Assembly (NCBI GenBank): GCA_963834405.1
Contig: CAWIBX010000002.1
Span: 62,001 to 126,000, forward strand
Source: Bog-473 sp963834405
GTDB lineage: Bacteria > Actinomycetota > Acidimicrobiia > Acidimicrobiales > RAAP-2
DNA: 64,000 nt
Direction of reading: 5' to 3'
In this document: in pieces, positions 28,442 to 37,365 of the stretch
Layout: each line of letters starts with the position of its first letter
How positions within the stretch are numbered: the first letter of the stretch is position 1
The notes under the pieces: generated by a model
The model's database searches: none
What the model was told of the DNA's origin: nothing
What the model saw: the letters and a program-made list of their open reading frames with translations, nothing else
Made by a program: the position numbers and the translations under genes

Positions 28442-29078
28442 GGAGGGCGGCGGGGAGGAGCAGGGTGGCCGGGGACCACTTCGCCGGACGCTCGAGCTCT
28501 GCGTCTTCGCTCCGGTCGGTGCTGCGGTCTCGCTGGCCGAGGAGCTGCCTGACCTGATTGAGAAAGGCCGCCAGCGCGTCGAGCTCCAGCTCAGCAACGC
28601 GCACGTCGTCGGGCGCTTCGTGGTGCACAAGGGACGGCGCGACCTGGCGGGGCGGATAGAGGAGATTCTCGCCAACGGCGTCCCGGCCGCCCGGGCGGCC
28701 GAGACGGCTGAGAGGGAGGCGGCGGAGAAAGAGGCGGCGGAGAAGACCGTCGTTCCGGACGTGCCGCCCGTGCCGGCCGTGCCGGCCGCGCCGGCCGCGA
28801 CAGCCATGCCGCCCACGCCCGGGGTCCCGGTGGATCGAGCGGCGCCGCCGGCAGCGCCCGGGACGGCCGATCCGGGGGCGGAAGCCACGGTCCAGCGTGC
28901 CCTGGCGGACTACGACACCCTCAGTGCATCGCAGGTCGTGCGACGGCTCGAGAGCCTCGGGCGGGACGAGCTGCGCGCGGTCCTGCGCTACGAGGCGGCG
29001 CATCGCAACCGGAGGACCATCTTGAACCGGGCGAGCCAGCTCCTCGACCCCGAGGCCGCGGGGTCGTCGGCCGGGTAG
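28434..29078 (+). CDS. Conserved actinobacterial protein of unknown function
   Basis: The 214-residue product starts with GTG inside the DUF4193 gene (8-bp overlap). An N-terminal globular part (LELCVFAPVGAAVSLAEELPDLIEKGRQRVELQLSNAHVVGRFVV) is followed by an Ala/Pro/Glu-rich linker and a C-terminal segment (ADYDTLSASQVVRRLESLGRDELRAVLRYEAAHRNRRTILNR). The last segment resembles a small helical domain seen in several actinobacterial proteins. Function is not known. Confidence 0.62.
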   Translation: MSEEGGGEEQGGRGPLRRTLELCVFAPVGAAVSLAEELPDLIEKGRQRVELQLSNAHVVGRFVVHKGRRDLAGRIEEILANGVPAARAAETAEREAAEKEAAEKTVVPDVPPVPAVPAAPAATAMPPTPGVPVDRAAPPAAPGTADPGAEATVQRALADYDTLSASQVVRRLESLGRDELRAVLRYEAAHRNRRTILNRASQLLDPEAAGSSAG

Positions 29079-29082
29079 CGCC

Positions 29083-29532
29083 GTGGAGCTGGCCCGGCCG
29101 GCGCACGACAAGGATCTTGCCGCGTGCCGTCGGCTCCTCGACGACCTCCTGTCCGAGGTGCACGCCCTGCGCGGGGGCACGGCGTTCGCGGGTGCGGCGA
29201 CGCCGGATTCCCTTCTGGAGCGCTGGACGGGTCGCGGAGCGCAGCTCTTCGCAGGGGAGTTCGAGGGTGTGGTCGTGGGTGTCCTCGGCGTGACCGCGCC
29301 CGGCCCAGAGGAGGGGGGGCGAGGCCGCATCGAGTGCTGCTACGTGGAGCGCGACGCGCGCGGAGTCGGTGTCGGCACGGCGCTGATGCAGGCCGCGGTC
29401 GCGTGGTGCCGGGACAGGGGATGCCGCGAGGTGGACGCCTTCGCCCTCCCCGGTGACCGCGCCACGAAGCAGCGGCTCGAGGCCGAGGGCTTCACCGCTC
29501 GCCTGTTGACGCTCAGCTTGCGGTTGGACTGA
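29083..29532 (+). CDS. GNAT-family N-acetyltransferase
   Basis: The 149-residue protein has the GNAT core: ECCYVERDARGVGVGTALMQAAVAWCRDRGC, with an acetyl-CoA-binding R-x-x-G-x-G-type segment, and a C-terminal beta strand. The acyl acceptor is unknown. GTG start four bases after the preceding stop. It overlaps the convergent gene by 20 bp at its 3' end. Confidence 0.82.
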   Translation: MELARPAHDKDLAACRRLLDDLLSEVHALRGGTAFAGAATPDSLLERWTGRGAQLFAGEFEGVVVGVLGVTAPGPEEGGRGRIECCYVERDARGVGVGTALMQAAVAWCRDRGCREVDAFALPGDRATKQRLEAEGFTARLLTLSLRLD

Positions 29533-30838
29533 AGCGGCGCTCGGTGTTGACCCGCCGGGGCGGCGGAGGTGGGATGCGCAACCCGAGCAGCTTGGCGAGT
29601 GCGGGCACCGAGCCGGCCGCGTGACGAGCCGCCTGCTGCGCCACCTCGTCGTCGGGAATGCCGGCGGGCTTCACGGTCCGCCGCACCGGCGACGCCACGA
29701 CCGTGTCGAGCAGGCCCATCCACTCCTCGGGCGGCAGCTCGGCGGTCATCGCCTCACCCGCCGCGGCGGCCAGCCGCACCGCGAGCTCTGCGGGACAGCG
29801 GGTCCCGGGTTCGGGCGGGCGTATGGAGGCTTCAAGGGCTTGCTGCACGCGTCCGTCCTTGAGCGCGTTGTTGATGCGCGCCAACCATTCCTCGCGCAGC
29901 GCGGTCGAACGCGACTCGAGGGATTCTTGGAGCGCCTTCGCCATGGCGCGGCCCTCGTCGTCGAGGTTCAGCGTGCGGGAGGCGGCGACCACGGCGCGCA
30001 GCTCGCGCAGGCGGTACTCCTTGCCCGCGGTCTGCGCGACGGCGGCGCGGTCCTTCCAGTCCGCCCGGCGCACGGTCGGCAGGAGATCCTCCGCCATGGC
30101 GAGGAGGGCATCGGACGCCGGGGGTTTCCCGCTCGCCTTCGCCGCAGCATTCTGCGCGTCGATGGCCTGGCGGACCGCCTGGAGGCCTCCGCGCAGCAGC
30201 TGTTCGGCCACAGGGATCTGCTCGGGCCGGAGCGCGGCCAACATCGCGTTGCGGTGCACCGTCGACGTGGGCAGGGAGGGACGCTCGCCGCGGGTCGGAC
30301 GTCCCTCGGCATCGCCGGGGCGGCGTCCGCCGGGGCGCCGGGGGCCGCTGCCGCGAGCGCGGTCACCGCGCTCGGTCCGCTCGCCGCGCTCCCCGCGGTC
30401 TCCGCGCTCGGCGCGCTCGGCGCGCTCGCCGCGCTCGGCACGGTCCCCCCTTGTACGCTCCTCCCGATCCGGCGGCCCGCCGTGGCGTCGGCCGCCTCGA
30501 TCCCGGCGGTCGCCGTCCTCGTCACGACGCGAGCGTCTGCCCGAGCCGGGCGCCAAGACGACCGAGACGTCCGGCGCGCGCTTGGGTGTCCCCTTGACCT
30601 CGATACGGCCTTCCGTCCTCTCCGGCGAGCGCAAGGGCTTGGCCGGACCGAGCGAGAGGATCTCGATTCCTTCGAGACCGATCTCGACGTCTGCGCGCAA
30701 CACCGCACCGACGCCTTCACCCGCCGGGACGAGGGCGCCTTCGACCGTGCCCTTGGGTTGGCGTGCGCCGGCGGCGCGCCAGGTCCAGGTCCCGTCCCCG
30801 GACTGGCTGGTCAGTTCGATGTCGATCCGGCGTGACAT
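29513..30838 (-). CDS. Protein with an Arg-Gly-Glu-rich linker, function unknown
   Basis: The 441-residue protein has three parts: an N-terminal beta-rich domain (SRRIDIELTSQSGDGTWTWRAAGARQPKG to about residue 90), a basic/acidic low-complexity linker of about 100 residues with RGER and AERGE repeats, and a C-terminal helical domain (TVHRNAMLAALRPEQIPVAEQLLRGGL to the end). Linkers of this sort often bind RNA or drive condensation; the first domain has a small Zn- or nucleic-acid-binding look but no motif I can name. It is divergent from the HtrA-like protease. Confidence 0.55.
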   Translation of the reverse strand: MSRRIDIELTSQSGDGTWTWRAAGARQPKGTVEGALVPAGEGVGAVLRADVEIGLEGIEILSLGPAKPLRSPERTEGRIEVKGTPKRAPDVSVVLAPGSGRRSRRDEDGDRRDRGGRRHGGPPDREERTRGDRAERGERAERAERGDRGERGERTERGDRARGSGPRRPGGRRPGDAEGRPTRGERPSLPTSTVHRNAMLAALRPEQIPVAEQLLRGGLQAVRQAIDAQNAAAKASGKPPASDALLAMAEDLLPTVRRADWKDRAAVAQTAGKEYRLRELRAVVAASRTLNLDDEGRAMAKALQESLESRSTALREEWLARINNALKDGRVQQALEASIRPPEPGTRCPAELAVRLAAAAGEAMTAELPPEEWMGLLDTVVASPVRRTVKPAGIPDDEVAQQAARHAAGSVPALAKLLGLRIPPPPPRRVNTERRFSPTAS

Positions 30839-31022
30839 GCGGCGGACACGCTACCTCGCGCGGCTCGAGGGGCCAGGCTCGGGACTAGAAGGCGAACCCG
30901 ACCGCGGAGCCCCATCCCGTAACATGGCGGACGTTCGCGGGATGCGGGTGCAGCCCCGGGCGGACTCGCTGATCGGCTCAGGCCACGCCGACGCGGCGCT
31001 CCCCCCTTCAGGAGGATTCGAC

Positions 31023-32687
31023 ATGAGCGAGGACACGGAGCAGCCAGGGACGGAGCCCGGTCCTGCGTCGACGGCGGGGGAGGAGCCCACACCGGCGGAG
31101 AACCAACCGATGCCCGATGCGGCAACGCCGGTGCCGAGCTCTGCGTTCTCGTCGCCCGAGCCGGCCGCACCGTCCACGGCCGATCCGGCTGCGCCCTCCA
31201 CGCCGGCTGAGCCTTCATCGTCCCCGCTCACCGATACGTCCCCGCAGTCCCCGCCGCCGCCTGTGTCTTCCTGGCCGCCGCCCCAGCCGCCCGAGACGAC
31301 GGCCGCCTCGGAGCCTTCCTGGGTCCCACATGCCTACGACCGAACCGAGCCCACTGCCGCTGCCGCCCCGTTCACGTACCCTCCGCTCCAAGACCCGACG
31401 ATGCCCGGCCTCGGGGCGGCGCCGCCCCCGCCCGTTGAGAAGAGCAAGACCAGCTCCCGCGGCGCACGCCTGTGGATCCCTGTGGCGCTCGTTTCCGCAC
31501 TGATCGGCGGTCTCGTCGGTGCGGGCGTGACCGCGATCGCAGACAACAACAACAACAACGGCAGCGGCGGCGGCAATGTGGCGGTCCTCCACGAAGGGAG
31601 CGCGGCTCCCGGCGCCGCGGTGCTGAGCGGCAACGTGACCATCCCTGAGCTCGTCAGCAAGGTCATCCCGGCTGTGGTCTCCATAGACGTCAAATCCGGG
31701 GGGAACGAAGACCAGGGGACCGGCATGATCATCACCTCCAACGGCGAGGTGATCACGAACAACCACGTGATCGAGCTCTACACGCAGGGAGGCAAGACCG
31801 GGTCCATCTCGGTGACGCAGTACGGCCAGACCAAGTCCGAAGCGGCCTCCCTGATCGGGTACGACGCCACCAAAGACGTCGCATTGCTCAAGATCAGCAA
31901 CGTGTCCAACCTGCCGACGGTCACATTCGGCAACTCCTCCAAGGCGGAGGTGGGCGACGCCGTCGTGGCCATCGGCAACGCGCTCGGGCTGGCGGCCGGG
32001 ACGCCCACCGTCACGCAGGGCATCGTCTCCGCCCTCGGCCGTTCGGTGACGGCGGGCGGCGAAGGTACCGAGACGGAGAACCTGCAGAACCTCATCCAGA
32101 CCGATGCCGCCATCAACCCGGGCAACTCCGGCGGCCCGCTGATCGACACATCGGCCCAGGTCATCGGCATGAACACCGCGGTCGCGGGTACCTCTAGCGA
32201 CGGCACCTCCTCCCAGAACATCGGGTTCGCCATCCCCATCGCCCAGGTCGAGTCCCTGTTGCCCCAACTGCAGAAGGGCGGCCAGTCGGGTACGGGGGGC
32301 GGATACCTCGGGGTGGACATCACGACGCTCACGCCGGCGTTGCGTCAGCAGTACGGCTTCACTCCGACGCAAGGCGCCGTGATCCTCAGCGTGGTCTCGG
32401 GATCGCCGGCCGACAAGGCGGGTCTCGTCCAGGGTGACGTGATCGTGAACATCAACGGCACCGCCATCACGTCGGCCGAAGACCTCCAGAAGGTGGTACA
32501 GAACGCCAAGCCCGGTCAGAGCGTGTCGATCACCTACTACGTGGGGGACAGCAAGCGGACCACCACCGCCACGCTGGGGAGCCAGTCGCAGGCCCAACAG
32601 TCCCAGGGCAGCACGGGGAATTCGGGGAGCACCAGCCCGTTCGGCGGCGGCGGCTTCCCGGGCTTCGGGAATTCGGGGGGGACCTGA
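31023..32687 (+). CDS. HtrA/DegP-like trypsin-type protease with PDZ
   Basis: The 554-residue membrane-anchored protein begins with a 140-residue Pro/Ser/Ala-rich cytoplasmic tail, has one transmembrane helix at 150-172 and an extracytoplasmic trypsin domain with triad His248 (TNNHVIE), Asp285 (TKDVALLK) and Ser369 (NPGNSGGPL), then a PDZ domain (YLGVDITTLTP to the end). It resembles actinobacterial PepD/HtrA quality-control proteases. The C-terminus ends in a Gly/Phe-rich tail (FGGGGFPGFG) also seen in the nearby efflux operon. A strong GGAGG precedes the ATG. Confidence 0.9.
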   Translation: MSEDTEQPGTEPGPASTAGEEPTPAENQPMPDAATPVPSSAFSSPEPAAPSTADPAAPSTPAEPSSSPLTDTSPQSPPPPVSSWPPPQPPETTAASEPSWVPHAYDRTEPTAAAAPFTYPPLQDPTMPGLGAAPPPPVEKSKTSSRGARLWIPVALVSALIGGLVGAGVTAIADNNNNNGSGGGNVAVLHEGSAAPGAAVLSGNVTIPELVSKVIPAVVSIDVKSGGNEDQGTGMIITSNGEVITNNHVIELYTQGGKTGSISVTQYGQTKSEAASLIGYDATKDVALLKISNVSNLPTVTFGNSSKAEVGDAVVAIGNALGLAAGTPTVTQGIVSALGRSVTAGGEGTETENLQNLIQTDAAINPGNSGGPLIDTSAQVIGMNTAVAGTSSDGTSSQNIGFAIPIAQVESLLPQLQKGGQSGTGGGYLGVDITTLTPALRQQYGFTPTQGAVILSVVSGSPADKAGLVQGDVIVNINGTAITSAEDLQKVVQNAKPGQSVSITYYVGDSKRTTTATLGSQSQAQQSQGSTGNSGSTSPFGGGGFPGFGNSGGT

Positions 32688-32700
32688 CGGCGTCGGGGAT

Positions 32701-33200
32701 CTAGCGCCGGGCGCCGGGCGGGATGTCGAAGTTCCGGTCCGGATGAGCCGGCGGAAAGTTCATGGGGCGGGTCGGTTGCCAGCCACTGGCCTCGATGTCC
32801 TCAAGCACGTGGGCCATGTTGTAGGTGTCCTCCTCGTAGGAGAACTGCCCGTTACCGGCATAGACCATCCGCGAGTAACCCGACTGCCGATACGGCGTTC
32901 CGTCCGGCCGGAGGCGCGGCATGATCTGGGTCCATTTGACCACGACGTCGTCGCCTTCAATCGCGGTGAATTCGACGGGGAACTTCCAGTCCTCCATGCC
33001 CACCATGGAATCCACCAGCCAGCGTGCGATGTTGTCCCGACCCTCAACGCGTCCCCAGGCCCCGTCCACGTAGACGGCGTCCTCCGTGTAGAAACCGGAG
33101 AGCGCCCCGAACGCGTCGGGCTCCAGTCCTTCGTCGATGCGGGTGCGCAGCTCGTGATAGCGGTCGACGGTCTCCTTGACCTCCTGCGCGGGTACGGCAC
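32701..33200 (-). CDS. NTF2-like (SnoaL) protein, one-base frameshift near the start
   Basis: The body reads as an NTF2-fold protein: VDGAWGRVEGRDNIARWLVDSMVGMEDWKF, then VVVKWTQIMPRLRPDGTPY. A strong AGGAGGGAGG Shine-Dalgarno sits four bases before GTG 33200, but this start is in another frame (VPYPRRR). One base inserted near 33191 gives MPYPAQEVKETVDRYHELRTR and joins the two. The protein would be 166 residues. Function unknown; NTF2-like proteins are isomerases, hydrolases or carriers. It is last in the oxygenase-Fae-VOC-ppa run. Confidence 0.65.
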
Positions 33201-33222
33201 AGGTCCTCCCTCCTCGTTGCTC

Positions 33223-33735
33223 CTAGTTGACGCCCGCGCCGGCGCGGAAGGCGGCCCGGCACGCCTCGAGTTCGGCCAGCGCGGTCTTCCGGTCGGCGAA
33301 GCCCTGGACCTCGGTGCTCTTGTGGGGCTCGAGGTCCTTGTAGATGCTGAAAAAGTGGGCGATCTCGTTGCGCAGGTGTTCGGGCACGTCCTCGATGTCG
33401 GAGGCGCCGTCCCACTGCGGGTCGTGGGCGATGACGGTGACCAGCTTGGCATCGATGCCCTTCTCGTCGCGCATGGAGAACATGCCCAAGATGCGGACCC
33501 GCACCACACAGCCCGGGAACGTAGGGTCGGTCACCAGGACCAGGACGTCAAGGGGGTCACCGTCGCCCGCCAGGGTGTCGGGGACGAAGCCGTAGTCCGC
33601 CGGATAGGTGGTGGCGGTGAAGAGGCGGCGGTCCAGCCGGATCACGTGCCGCTCATGGTCGTACTCGTACTTGTTGCGGCTGCCCATGGGGATCTCGATC
33701 ACCACGTCGACCGTGTCGTCGGGTTCCGCGCTCAC
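33223..33735 (-). CDS. ppa: Inorganic pyrophosphatase (family I)
   Basis: The 170-residue protein has IPMGSRNKYEYDHERH, YPADYGFVPDTLAGDGDPLDVLVLV (the catalytic aspartate signature) and KIxxx-type VTVIAHDPQW, matching family-I pyrophosphatase. It hydrolyses PPi and pulls biosynthetic reactions. GTG start overlaps the VOC stop by 4 bp. Confidence 0.93.
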   Translation of the reverse strand: MSAEPDDTVDVVIEIPMGSRNKYEYDHERHVIRLDRRLFTATTYPADYGFVPDTLAGDGDPLDVLVLVTDPTFPGCVVRVRILGMFSMRDEKGIDAKLVTVIAHDPQWDGASDIEDVPEHLRNEIAHFFSIYKDLEPHKSTEVQGFADRKTALAELEACRAAFRAGAGVN

Positions 33736-34174
33736 GCCGGGTCGGGCGCCTCGCTGCGACGGGACGGGTCGACCGGGCTCATGATGCCCACCGCATTGCC
33801 GTCGGGATCGCTCACCACGGCGTAGCGCGCCCCCAGAACGCGTCGTAGGGGCGCTGCGGCACGGTGGCGCCGTCGGCCTCGAGCGCCTCGACCAGTTCGT
33901 CGACGGCCTCGCGCGTGTCGACCTTGAAGCCCAGAACCACGCCGGATCCTCCGGGCCAGCCCGCGTTCCACTTGGACGCGAAGGTGATGCTGTCGAGGTC
34001 GACGTCGAGCGGCAGACGGTCGGAGTGCTCGGCCGAGACGTGATGCGCCGCCCACACCGGGTCGCGCTCGTCCCCGAAGTCGACGCCGAGTCGGGTGTAG
34101 AAGGTCCGGGCCGCTGCGACGTCGTTCACGACGAGATTGACTTGGTCCAACCGTGGGGACGCCACGGCGCCCAC
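33732..34174 (-). CDS. VOC-superfamily protein, frameshift in a G run
   Basis: GTG 34174 opens MGAVASPRLDQVNLVVNDVAAARTFYTRLGVDFGD, the glyoxalase/dioxygenase fold start. The frame reaches a stop at TTCTGGGGGCGC; one more G near 33832 restores the family end DAFWGARYAVVSDPDGNAVGIMSPVDPSRR and gives 147 residues. Metal-binding residues are degenerate, so function is unknown. It follows the Fae homologue and overlaps ppa. Confidence 0.7.
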
Positions 34175-34182
34175 CGTACCGC

Positions 34183-34680
34183 TCAGGGCCGATAGAAGGC
34201 GTTGGAGGGCGCGTCCCGGGCGGCGAGGGCGTCGGCGACCTTGGGCGTGCCGTCCCGCCCGGCGCGCAGGGCCTCCTGGGCGGCGGCGCGGTTGTTGTCG
34301 AAGACGGCTGTCTCATCCGTCGCCTCCGGGTTCACCCAGACCGCGGCGATCAGCAGGTGGGTGGAGGCGTCCACCTCGCTGATCACGCCGTCGGCGACGG
34401 CCTCGAGGATGCCGGCCGCGAGTCCGGCCTGGGCTGCCCCCCAGGTGAGCGAGGCGTGGCGCTCGCCGTCGATGGCCGCCTTGTTCACGAAGAGCGTGTA
34501 GGGCCGCACCGCGACGCCGGGCTGGACCGTGGCCACGAACGCGGCGTAGCCGGCGCGCGGCGTGGCGAGCGCGGTCACCCACGCGGTCTCGACGGGGCCG
34601 CCGATCTCGCCCAGGACCGTGTTGACGTGCGCCGCATCGACGCCCTCGCCGACGAACGACTCGCCGAACTGGGTGCTCAT
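34183..34680 (-). CDS. Formaldehyde-activating enzyme (Fae) homologue
   Basis: The 165-residue protein follows Fae: FVGEGVDAAHVNTVLGEIGGPVETAWVTALATPRAGYAAFV, VRPYTLFVNKAAIDG, ASLTWGAAQAGLAAGI and the C-terminal TPKVADALAARDAPSNAFY. The His at residue 18 matches the catalytic His of known Fae (His22 in Methylorubrum). Fae condenses formaldehyde with tetrahydromethanopterin. ATGA overlap with the oxygenase gene means the two are co-translated. Whether the organism makes tetrahydromethanopterin is not visible here. Confidence 0.75.
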   Translation of the reverse strand: MSTQFGESFVGEGVDAAHVNTVLGEIGGPVETAWVTALATPRAGYAAFVATVQPGVAVRPYTLFVNKAAIDGERHASLTWGAAQAGLAAGILEAVADGVISEVDASTHLLIAAVWVNPEATDETAVFDNNRAAAQEALRAGRDGTPKVADALAARDAPSNAFYRP

Positions 34681-35537
34681 GCGGGAACGGGCCAGGACTC
34701 TGGGGGCTGCGCGAACGGCTCGGTGCGGCCGTAGCGATCGGCGCGGAGGAGGTCACTGCCCATGGTGCCCGGCTTGGTGTCGTAGGCCAGGAGACCGACG
34801 TGCCGCCAGCGCCGGCCCGCCACGGGGCTGACCCGGTGCAGCGAGTAGCGGCCCTCGAACACGAGGAGCGTGCCGGGACGCATGGGCAGGGTCTCCACCC
34901 GCGAGCGATCGCCTGCGAGTACCGCGGCGACGTCGTCGTACCGCTCGTGCTCGGCGCTCCGGATGCGCGGCACCACCTCGAAGTCCCCGCCGGACTCGGC
35001 GGACTGGACGGCCAGCGACACGACGAAGTCCGTCTGGTCGAAGTGCCACTGCAACCGATCCCCTTCGCCCATCACGGCGAGGTTGAGGGCACCGAAGGGG
35101 TCGGCGTACCGGTAGATGGGCCCCCGGTCGAGGACCGCCTCGATCAGTGCGGTCACTGGATCCCACTCGTAGAGGCGGCGGAGGGGCGAACCGTAGGGCG
35201 TGATGTCGTAGGCGACGGCGCGCACCGCGTAGTCGGCGAACTGCAGCCGCGGGTGGTCGCTTGGGAGGCTGAAGTCGGGGTACTCGAGATAGGCCGTGCC
35301 CTGGCCACCGGACGGATGCGCCCGGGAGGCGAGCGCGTCCGCGTCGCAAACGAGCTCGGCGACGCCGGCAGGGGAGAGGAAGCCGGGTATCTCGGCGGCG
35401 CCCGAGGCCTTGAGTTGGCGGCGCGCCTCGGTGACGACGGCCGCGTACGCGTCGGACTCCGGGTGGAGCAGCGGGTAGCGGTCGAGGTCGACGAGCGACG
35501 CGGGGTCGATCAGGTCGGTGGGCACGCTGCGGGGCAC
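34677..35537 (-). CDS. 2-oxoglutarate/Fe(II)-dependent oxygenase (HalD/ArpA-like)
   Basis: The 286-residue protein carries the His-x-Asp ... His facial triad (His165 and Asp167 in WHFDQTDFVVSLAVQ, His234 in YSLHRVSPV) and a downstream Arg243/Arg245 for 2-oxoglutarate. The family includes hydroxylases and, where Asp is lost, halogenases; Asp is kept here, so hydroxylation or demethylation is likely. GTG 35537 is the chosen start; GTG 35525 is the alternative. Its stop overlaps the Fae start, suggesting an enzyme whose product formaldehyde is passed on. The substrate is unknown. Confidence 0.72.
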   Translation of the reverse strand: MPRSVPTDLIDPASLVDLDRYPLLHPESDAYAAVVTEARRQLKASGAAEIPGFLSPAGVAELVCDADALASRAHPSGGQGTAYLEYPDFSLPSDHPRLQFADYAVRAVAYDITPYGSPLRRLYEWDPVTALIEAVLDRGPIYRYADPFGALNLAVMGEGDRLQWHFDQTDFVVSLAVQSAESGGDFEVVPRIRSAEHERYDDVAAVLAGDRSRVETLPMRPGTLLVFEGRYSLHRVSPVAGRRWRHVGLLAYDTKPGTMGSDLLRADRYGRTEPFAQPPESWPVPA

Positions 35538-35565
35538 GCGGGGGCACGGTACCAGGGCGGGTGCG

Positions 35566-37365
35566 TCAGCCGCCGATCTGGAGGCTCGCACCTCCGGCAC
35601 CGCCGGCACCGACGCGCGAGATCCTGAACGTGCCGGTTCCACCGGCCCCTCCGAAGAAGCCGCCGCCACCGCCGAAGAAGCCACCGGCACCGCCCCCTCC
35701 ACCCAGGAAGCTGCCCAAGTTGGTGTTCGTGTTGGAAGAAGGCACGGCCTCGGCGTAGTCGGCGAGCACGACGCTCTGACCCGGCGTGAGGCCGGACTTG
35801 ACCTGGGTGTAGGTGTTTCCGACCATGCCGATGCTGATGCGCTTGTCGGTCAGCTCACCATTCGAGATTTCGGTGACGAACGTCCGAGATCCAAGTGTCT
35901 GCACGGCCGACGTGGGAACGGCCACGACGTTGTCGACCTCTCCGGTCGAGATGTCCGCGTCAGCCGTGGAGCCGGAGTGCAGCCCGCTGTCCGAGCTGGG
36001 CAGCGCGATCACGACGGGGTAGTCGTACCCCGAGGACGTCGACTGCACCGGCCCCACCTGGGACACCGTGCCCTCGACCGACCCGCCGTCGCCGTCCACC
36101 TGGACCGACGCGGACTGGCCGACCTTGACCGAGGGGACCTGAGTGCTGTCCAGGGTGGCCTGGACCTCGTAGGACGACGTACCGATGATGGAGATGACGT
36201 CGGAGCTGGAGTTCGCGCTCACCGTGTCGCCGGCGGCGAAGCCGACCGACACCACCGTGCCGCTGATCGGACTGGACAGGGTGGCGTCGTTGACCGACTG
36301 CTCGGCCTCGGTCAGGTCGGCCTCGGCCGTGTCGATGGACGCCTGGTCGGACGCGATCTGCTGGGGCGTGTCGGTGTTCGTGGAGCCGGAATTGCCGCTG
36401 GACCCGGTGCTCCCGGCACCGCCGGTGAACGACCCGCTGCCGCTGCCTGTGCTGCCCGACCCGGTGCCCCCGGCGCCGGTGTTGCCCGTGTCAGTGTTGG
36501 TGGGATCGGTCGAGAGCGCGTGACCGGTCTGGGTGGGGGAGCCCGAGCCCGAGCCACCACTGCCGGTGGAGCCACCGGATCCGCCCGTCGCTTCGGCGCT
36601 CAGGGCCTGCGCGAGTGCGGTCTCGTCCTTGGACACGGTCTCCTGGTCCTTGGACACCTGATTCTCGTCCGCGGAGAGCGTCTCCAACGCTGTCTCGCAC
36701 GTCGCCTGCCCGGCCGGGGTGCTGGTCTTCGCGCTCGTGCACTCGGCCTGTTCCTGGCTGAGGTCGGCCGACTCCTCCATCTGATCGGCGGACAGGGTCG
36801 CCTGGTCCTGCGTCAGCTGGTTCTGATCCTGCGTGACCGTGGCGTTCGTGGCGCCGTTGCCGTTGCCGTTGCCGCTCCCGGTGCTGCCGTTATGGGTCGA
36901 CGTCGTCGTGGTGGTGGTGCTGGCCGAGGGTGTGGAGTTCTGTGACTTGTTGGACGCGGCGGCAGCGGACTGGTTTTCCTCGTCTTCGACGAGCTTCGCC
37001 TCGGCGGCATCGAGTGTGGACTGTTCGGACGACACGCTTTCGCCCAGCGCGGTGGAATCGAGCGTGGCCAGCGACTGGCCCGCCGTCACCTGTTGGCCCG
37101 GGGTGACAGACACGGTCGCCACCTGCCCGCCCACCTGGAAGGCGGCAGAAGCCTGGCTCACCGGCGCGACGTCGCCAACCACGGTGAGCGTCGTCCCGAT
37201 GTTGGCCCGCGTCACGGTCCCCATCCGGTACTGCGTGTTGCCACCGGCGACCTCAGCCCAGGCGGCCACCCCGCCGCCCAGGATGATGGCGAGCACGATC
37301 GCGCCGATCAAAACGGCGCGTCGGTGGCCGGCACGGCCCCAGCCCGAACCAGAGGACTTAGGCAC
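35566..37365 (-). CDS. Membrane fusion protein (HlyD family), second of two
   Basis: The 599-residue protein has an N-terminal transmembrane helix (RRAVLIGAIVLAIILGGGVAAWA), a biotinyl-lipoyl-like half (PVSQASAAFQVGGQVATVSVTPGQQVTAGQSLATL), a long coiled-coil and Gly/Ser/Thr-rich hairpin, the second lipoyl half (LSSPISGTVVSVGFAAGD), a beta barrel and a Gly/Phe-rich tail. It starts with GTG 37365, overlapping the DUF5666 gene, with GGAGG seven bases upstream. It is the last gene of the efflux operon and would link the inner-membrane transporter to the envelope. Confidence 0.85.
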   Translation of the reverse strand: MPKSSGSGWGRAGHRRAVLIGAIVLAIILGGGVAAWAEVAGGNTQYRMGTVTRANIGTTLTVVGDVAPVSQASAAFQVGGQVATVSVTPGQQVTAGQSLATLDSTALGESVSSEQSTLDAAEAKLVEDEENQSAAAASNKSQNSTPSASTTTTTTSTHNGSTGSGNGNGNGATNATVTQDQNQLTQDQATLSADQMEESADLSQEQAECTSAKTSTPAGQATCETALETLSADENQVSKDQETVSKDETALAQALSAEATGGSGGSTGSGGSGSGSPTQTGHALSTDPTNTDTGNTGAGGTGSGSTGSGSGSFTGGAGSTGSSGNSGSTNTDTPQQIASDQASIDTAEADLTEAEQSVNDATLSSPISGTVVSVGFAAGDTVSANSSSDVISIIGTSSYEVQATLDSTQVPSVKVGQSASVQVDGDGGSVEGTVSQVGPVQSTSSGYDYPVVIALPSSDSGLHSGSTADADISTGEVDNVVAVPTSAVQTLGSRTFVTEISNGELTDKRISIGMVGNTYTQVKSGLTPGQSVVLADYAEAVPSSNTNTNLGSFLGGGGGAGGFFGGGGGFFGGAGGTGTFRISRVGAGGAGGASLQIGG

